Source: Taeniopygia guttata | Lineage: Eukaryota > Chordata > Aves > Passeriformes > Estrildidae | Direction: 5' to 3' | Length of the DNA: 64,000 nucleotides | Assembly: GCF_048771995.1 (NCBI RefSeq) | Contig: NC_133050.1 | Span: 7,860,501 to 7,924,500 of the forward strand | Shown: positions 52,214-64,000 of the stretch, one piece after another | Position numbering within the stretch: the first letter of the stretch is position 1 | How the letters are laid out: each line of letters starts with the position of its first letter | Position numbers and translations under genes: made by a program | The notes under the pieces: generated by a model | Told to the model about the DNA's origin: nothing | The model's input: the letters and a program-made list of their open reading frames with translations, nothing else | The model's database searches: none

Positions 52214-53400
52214 CCTGGATCGGGCTGGGAATGGGAACTCCAGGAATTTCGTGGGATTTTTATGGCTAAACAGCCGGGGAAGGTCGGAAATCCAGGGAAA
52301 AGGGAGGGGTTTGGGAGAGGAGGAGCCAAGGGGAGGATCCAGGGCCCGGAAAAAACAAAATTCCTGCTTAAAATTCCCAAGGGAAACTTCCGAACTTCTC
52401 GCACCGTGGAATTCCTGCTTTCCACCGCCCCTCCCCCCCCCCGATTTTCTCCTTTTTATTCCAAATTTTCCTGGGTTTTTTTGTTTGTTTGTTTGTTTGT
52501 TTTCCCAGCCTGGAGAAGGAATTTGGGAATAGTGAAGGAGGAAGGAGTTTTGTCTGAAAAAAATGGGGATTTTGGAAATGCTTCTAGGAGTTTTGATTCA
52601 AAACCTCGGGATTTTGGGAATATTTCCAGGGAATTCTCTCCCAAGGGACTGCAGCAACTTTTAAAAATATTTTGTGGCATTTCTGGGTGGAAAAAAATTT
52701 TTAAAAATCCAAAGAAATAACGTTTTCTCCCTCTGGAAAATCAGGATCTCACTCCTAATTCCTGGGTTATCCCTAATGAGAATTAATATATTAATTAATG
52801 ATTATTTATTTCTTTAGTATAGAATTTTAAAGGAATCTGCCTTTTTTCCTCTCTCCAGGGAATATTAACCCTAACCCCTAACCCTAACCCTAACCCTAAC
52901 CCTAACCCTAACCCATTCTTTTACATTCATGCTTTTTCCATGAACCACCAAGAAATGCGGAGGGGGGGGGGGGAAGAGATTTTTCTGCTATGAAAAAAGA
53001 GATTTTAATTATTATTTTTGGATTGTTCTCTTTATTATTGAAGATATTTAAATTATTTATTTTTTCCAATTTTTGCTGTTTCTCACTCACTTTTTGGTCT
53101 GTTTCCCCCCTTTTGGGGATGTCTTACCTCATTTTTGGGGCTGTTTTACTTCATCTTGGGGCTGGCTCAGGTGGGCAGTTTTTGGCCTCAAGTGAGAGAT
53201 TTTAGCCAGGGCCTAACCTGGGGTTGTCAGGGAGGGCTGACCCAAAAGCCCATCCAGGTAAAGGCAACACCTGCCCAAGGTGGGAGATTTTGCCCTCAGG
53301 TGAAGAATTTTTGCCGTCAGCTGGACAATTTGGCCTCAGGTAGGACATTTTGGCCGGGGAGCCCCGAGCACCCCACAGCTGCGTGGGCTGACCGCTCTTC
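52214..53400. other. intergenic gap between SELENBP1 and POGZ (head-to-head)
   Basis: Contains the SELENBP1 upstream region, a (GTTT)n run at 52480-52501, an interstitial telomeric repeat and AT-rich sequence. Human PSMB4 lies between these two genes (from memory). I found no proteasome-subunit exon here. Confidence 0.6.
52865..52914. repeat. interstitial telomeric repeat (CCCTAA)n
   Basis: About eight units of CCCTAA, one with an extra C, form a nearly perfect 50-bp telomere-type tract in the SELENBP1-POGZ gap. Confidence 0.97.
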
Positions 53401-54114
53401 ACAGCCCGCCCGGCCCTGAGGGGCTCTCGGGCCGCTCGCACCCAGCGCGGGGCACCGGCCCGGGAGCTCCGCCTCAGCCCGTGAGGCAGCGCTGGCCGCT
53501 TCTCCCGCCGCTCCACAAGGTCTCGGCCCTCCGAGCCCGCTCGGAACCGCGGCAGCGGCGGGTCCGTGAGGGGAGGACCCGCGGGGAGCGGGAAGGGGTC
53601 GCGACCCAGCGCCGCCATTTTCCCGCCCTTCCCCTTCCCTCCCTCAGCCGCCTCAGGGCCCGGCCCCCGTGACGTCACTGCGCGCAGCAGGAAGTGACGT
53701 CAGCGGTATCCCTCCGCCGGCCAGGTCCCCTTTTTGTGTGTGTGGTGTGTGTGTTGTGTGTGGTGCGGCTGCGGGCGCCGCGCGCCTGTATCAGCCCGCC
53801 GGGCCCGACGACCTTTTTTTTCTTATCCCCCCCCCCTTTTCCGTAAGGGGTGAAGTAGAGGAGGAGAGGGGGGCGGAAAAAACCCACACGCACGCCAAGC
53901 ACGGAGCCGCCCCCCGGCAGAACGTACAGAGGGCGAGCATAGCCAGGGATAATTCCTCCTTCTTCATCACCGTCTTCATCCTCCTCCTCAGCATCCCGCC
54001 AAGTGGGGGGGGGGAGTGGGGGGGCTCATGCCACCTGCCCCCGCGCCCTGCGGGTCGCCTCGCCCGGAGAGCGGCGGAGCCCCGTAGGAGCGAGCGGCGG
54101 CAGCGCTGAGGAAG
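53400..54114 (+). promoter_or_regulatory. POGZ: POGZ CpG-island promoter and untranslated first exon
   Basis: Dense CpG island. Two TGACGTCA cAMP-response elements lie at 53670-53677 and 53695-53702; the second is fused to an ETS core (AGGAAGTGACGTCA). A (GT)n tract follows at 53734-53766. A strong donor GAGGAAG|GTGAGG at 54114/54115 probably ends untranslated exon 1. The transcription start was not determined. Confidence 0.65.

Positions 54115-64000
<9,886 letters not shown>

Noticed and set aside
52214-53400. PSMB4 expected from human gene order
   Set aside because: I looked for proteasome beta-4-like translated segments on both strands and saw none. The gap is only about 1.2 kb and is low-complexity plus telomeric repeat.

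Overview
The window looks like a gene-dense, GC-rich avian microchromosome, probably a songbird. The evidence is short introns, CpG-island promoters, introns filled with GGAATTCC-type words and minisatellites, and almost no recognisable transposons. The gene order matches human 1q21.3 as I remember it: ZNF687 - PI4KB - RFX5 - SELENBP1 - POGZ. All gene models below were read by hand from translated exons and splice sites. The summed coding lengths of PI4KB, RFX5 and all three SELENBP1 copies are multiples of three, and the POGZ phase also closes.

Layout. 1-2482: last two coding exons and 3'UTR of ZNF687 (+). 2454-16.9 kb: complete PI4KB (-), tail-to-tail with ZNF687, including a 15-codon microexon in a 5 kb intron. 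17.6-27.5 kb: RFX5 (-). Its terminal exon carries about 5.4 kb of a 39-bp (13-codon) coding minisatellite that stays in frame from the conserved RFX5 core to a C-terminal tail, predicting a protein of about 2,350 residues (human RFX5: 616). RFX5 also has an AT-AC U12-type intron. 29.8-44.4 kb: a large palindrome of two nearly identical arms of about 5.8 kb around a 3.06 kb spacer. Each arm holds an intact, cysteine-rich SELENBP1 paralogue, and the two copies are transcribed head-to-head. 45.1-52.2 kb: the conventional SELENBP1 orthologue (-). 52.9 kb: a short interstitial telomeric repeat, near where human PSMB4 would lie. 53.6-64.0 kb: CpG-island promoter and first coding exons of POGZ (+), which runs off the window.

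A pattern shared by several genes is that exon edges (donor, acceptor or stop-codon side) are copied into adjacent intronic or 3'UTR minisatellites, leaving arrays of decoy splice sites. I count more than a dozen cases in ZNF687, PI4KB, SELENBP1 and POGZ.

These genes do not form an operon or a pathway. They are conserved neighbours: a zinc-finger regulator, a Golgi lipid kinase, the MHC class II X-box factor, methanethiol oxidase copies, and a chromatin protein.
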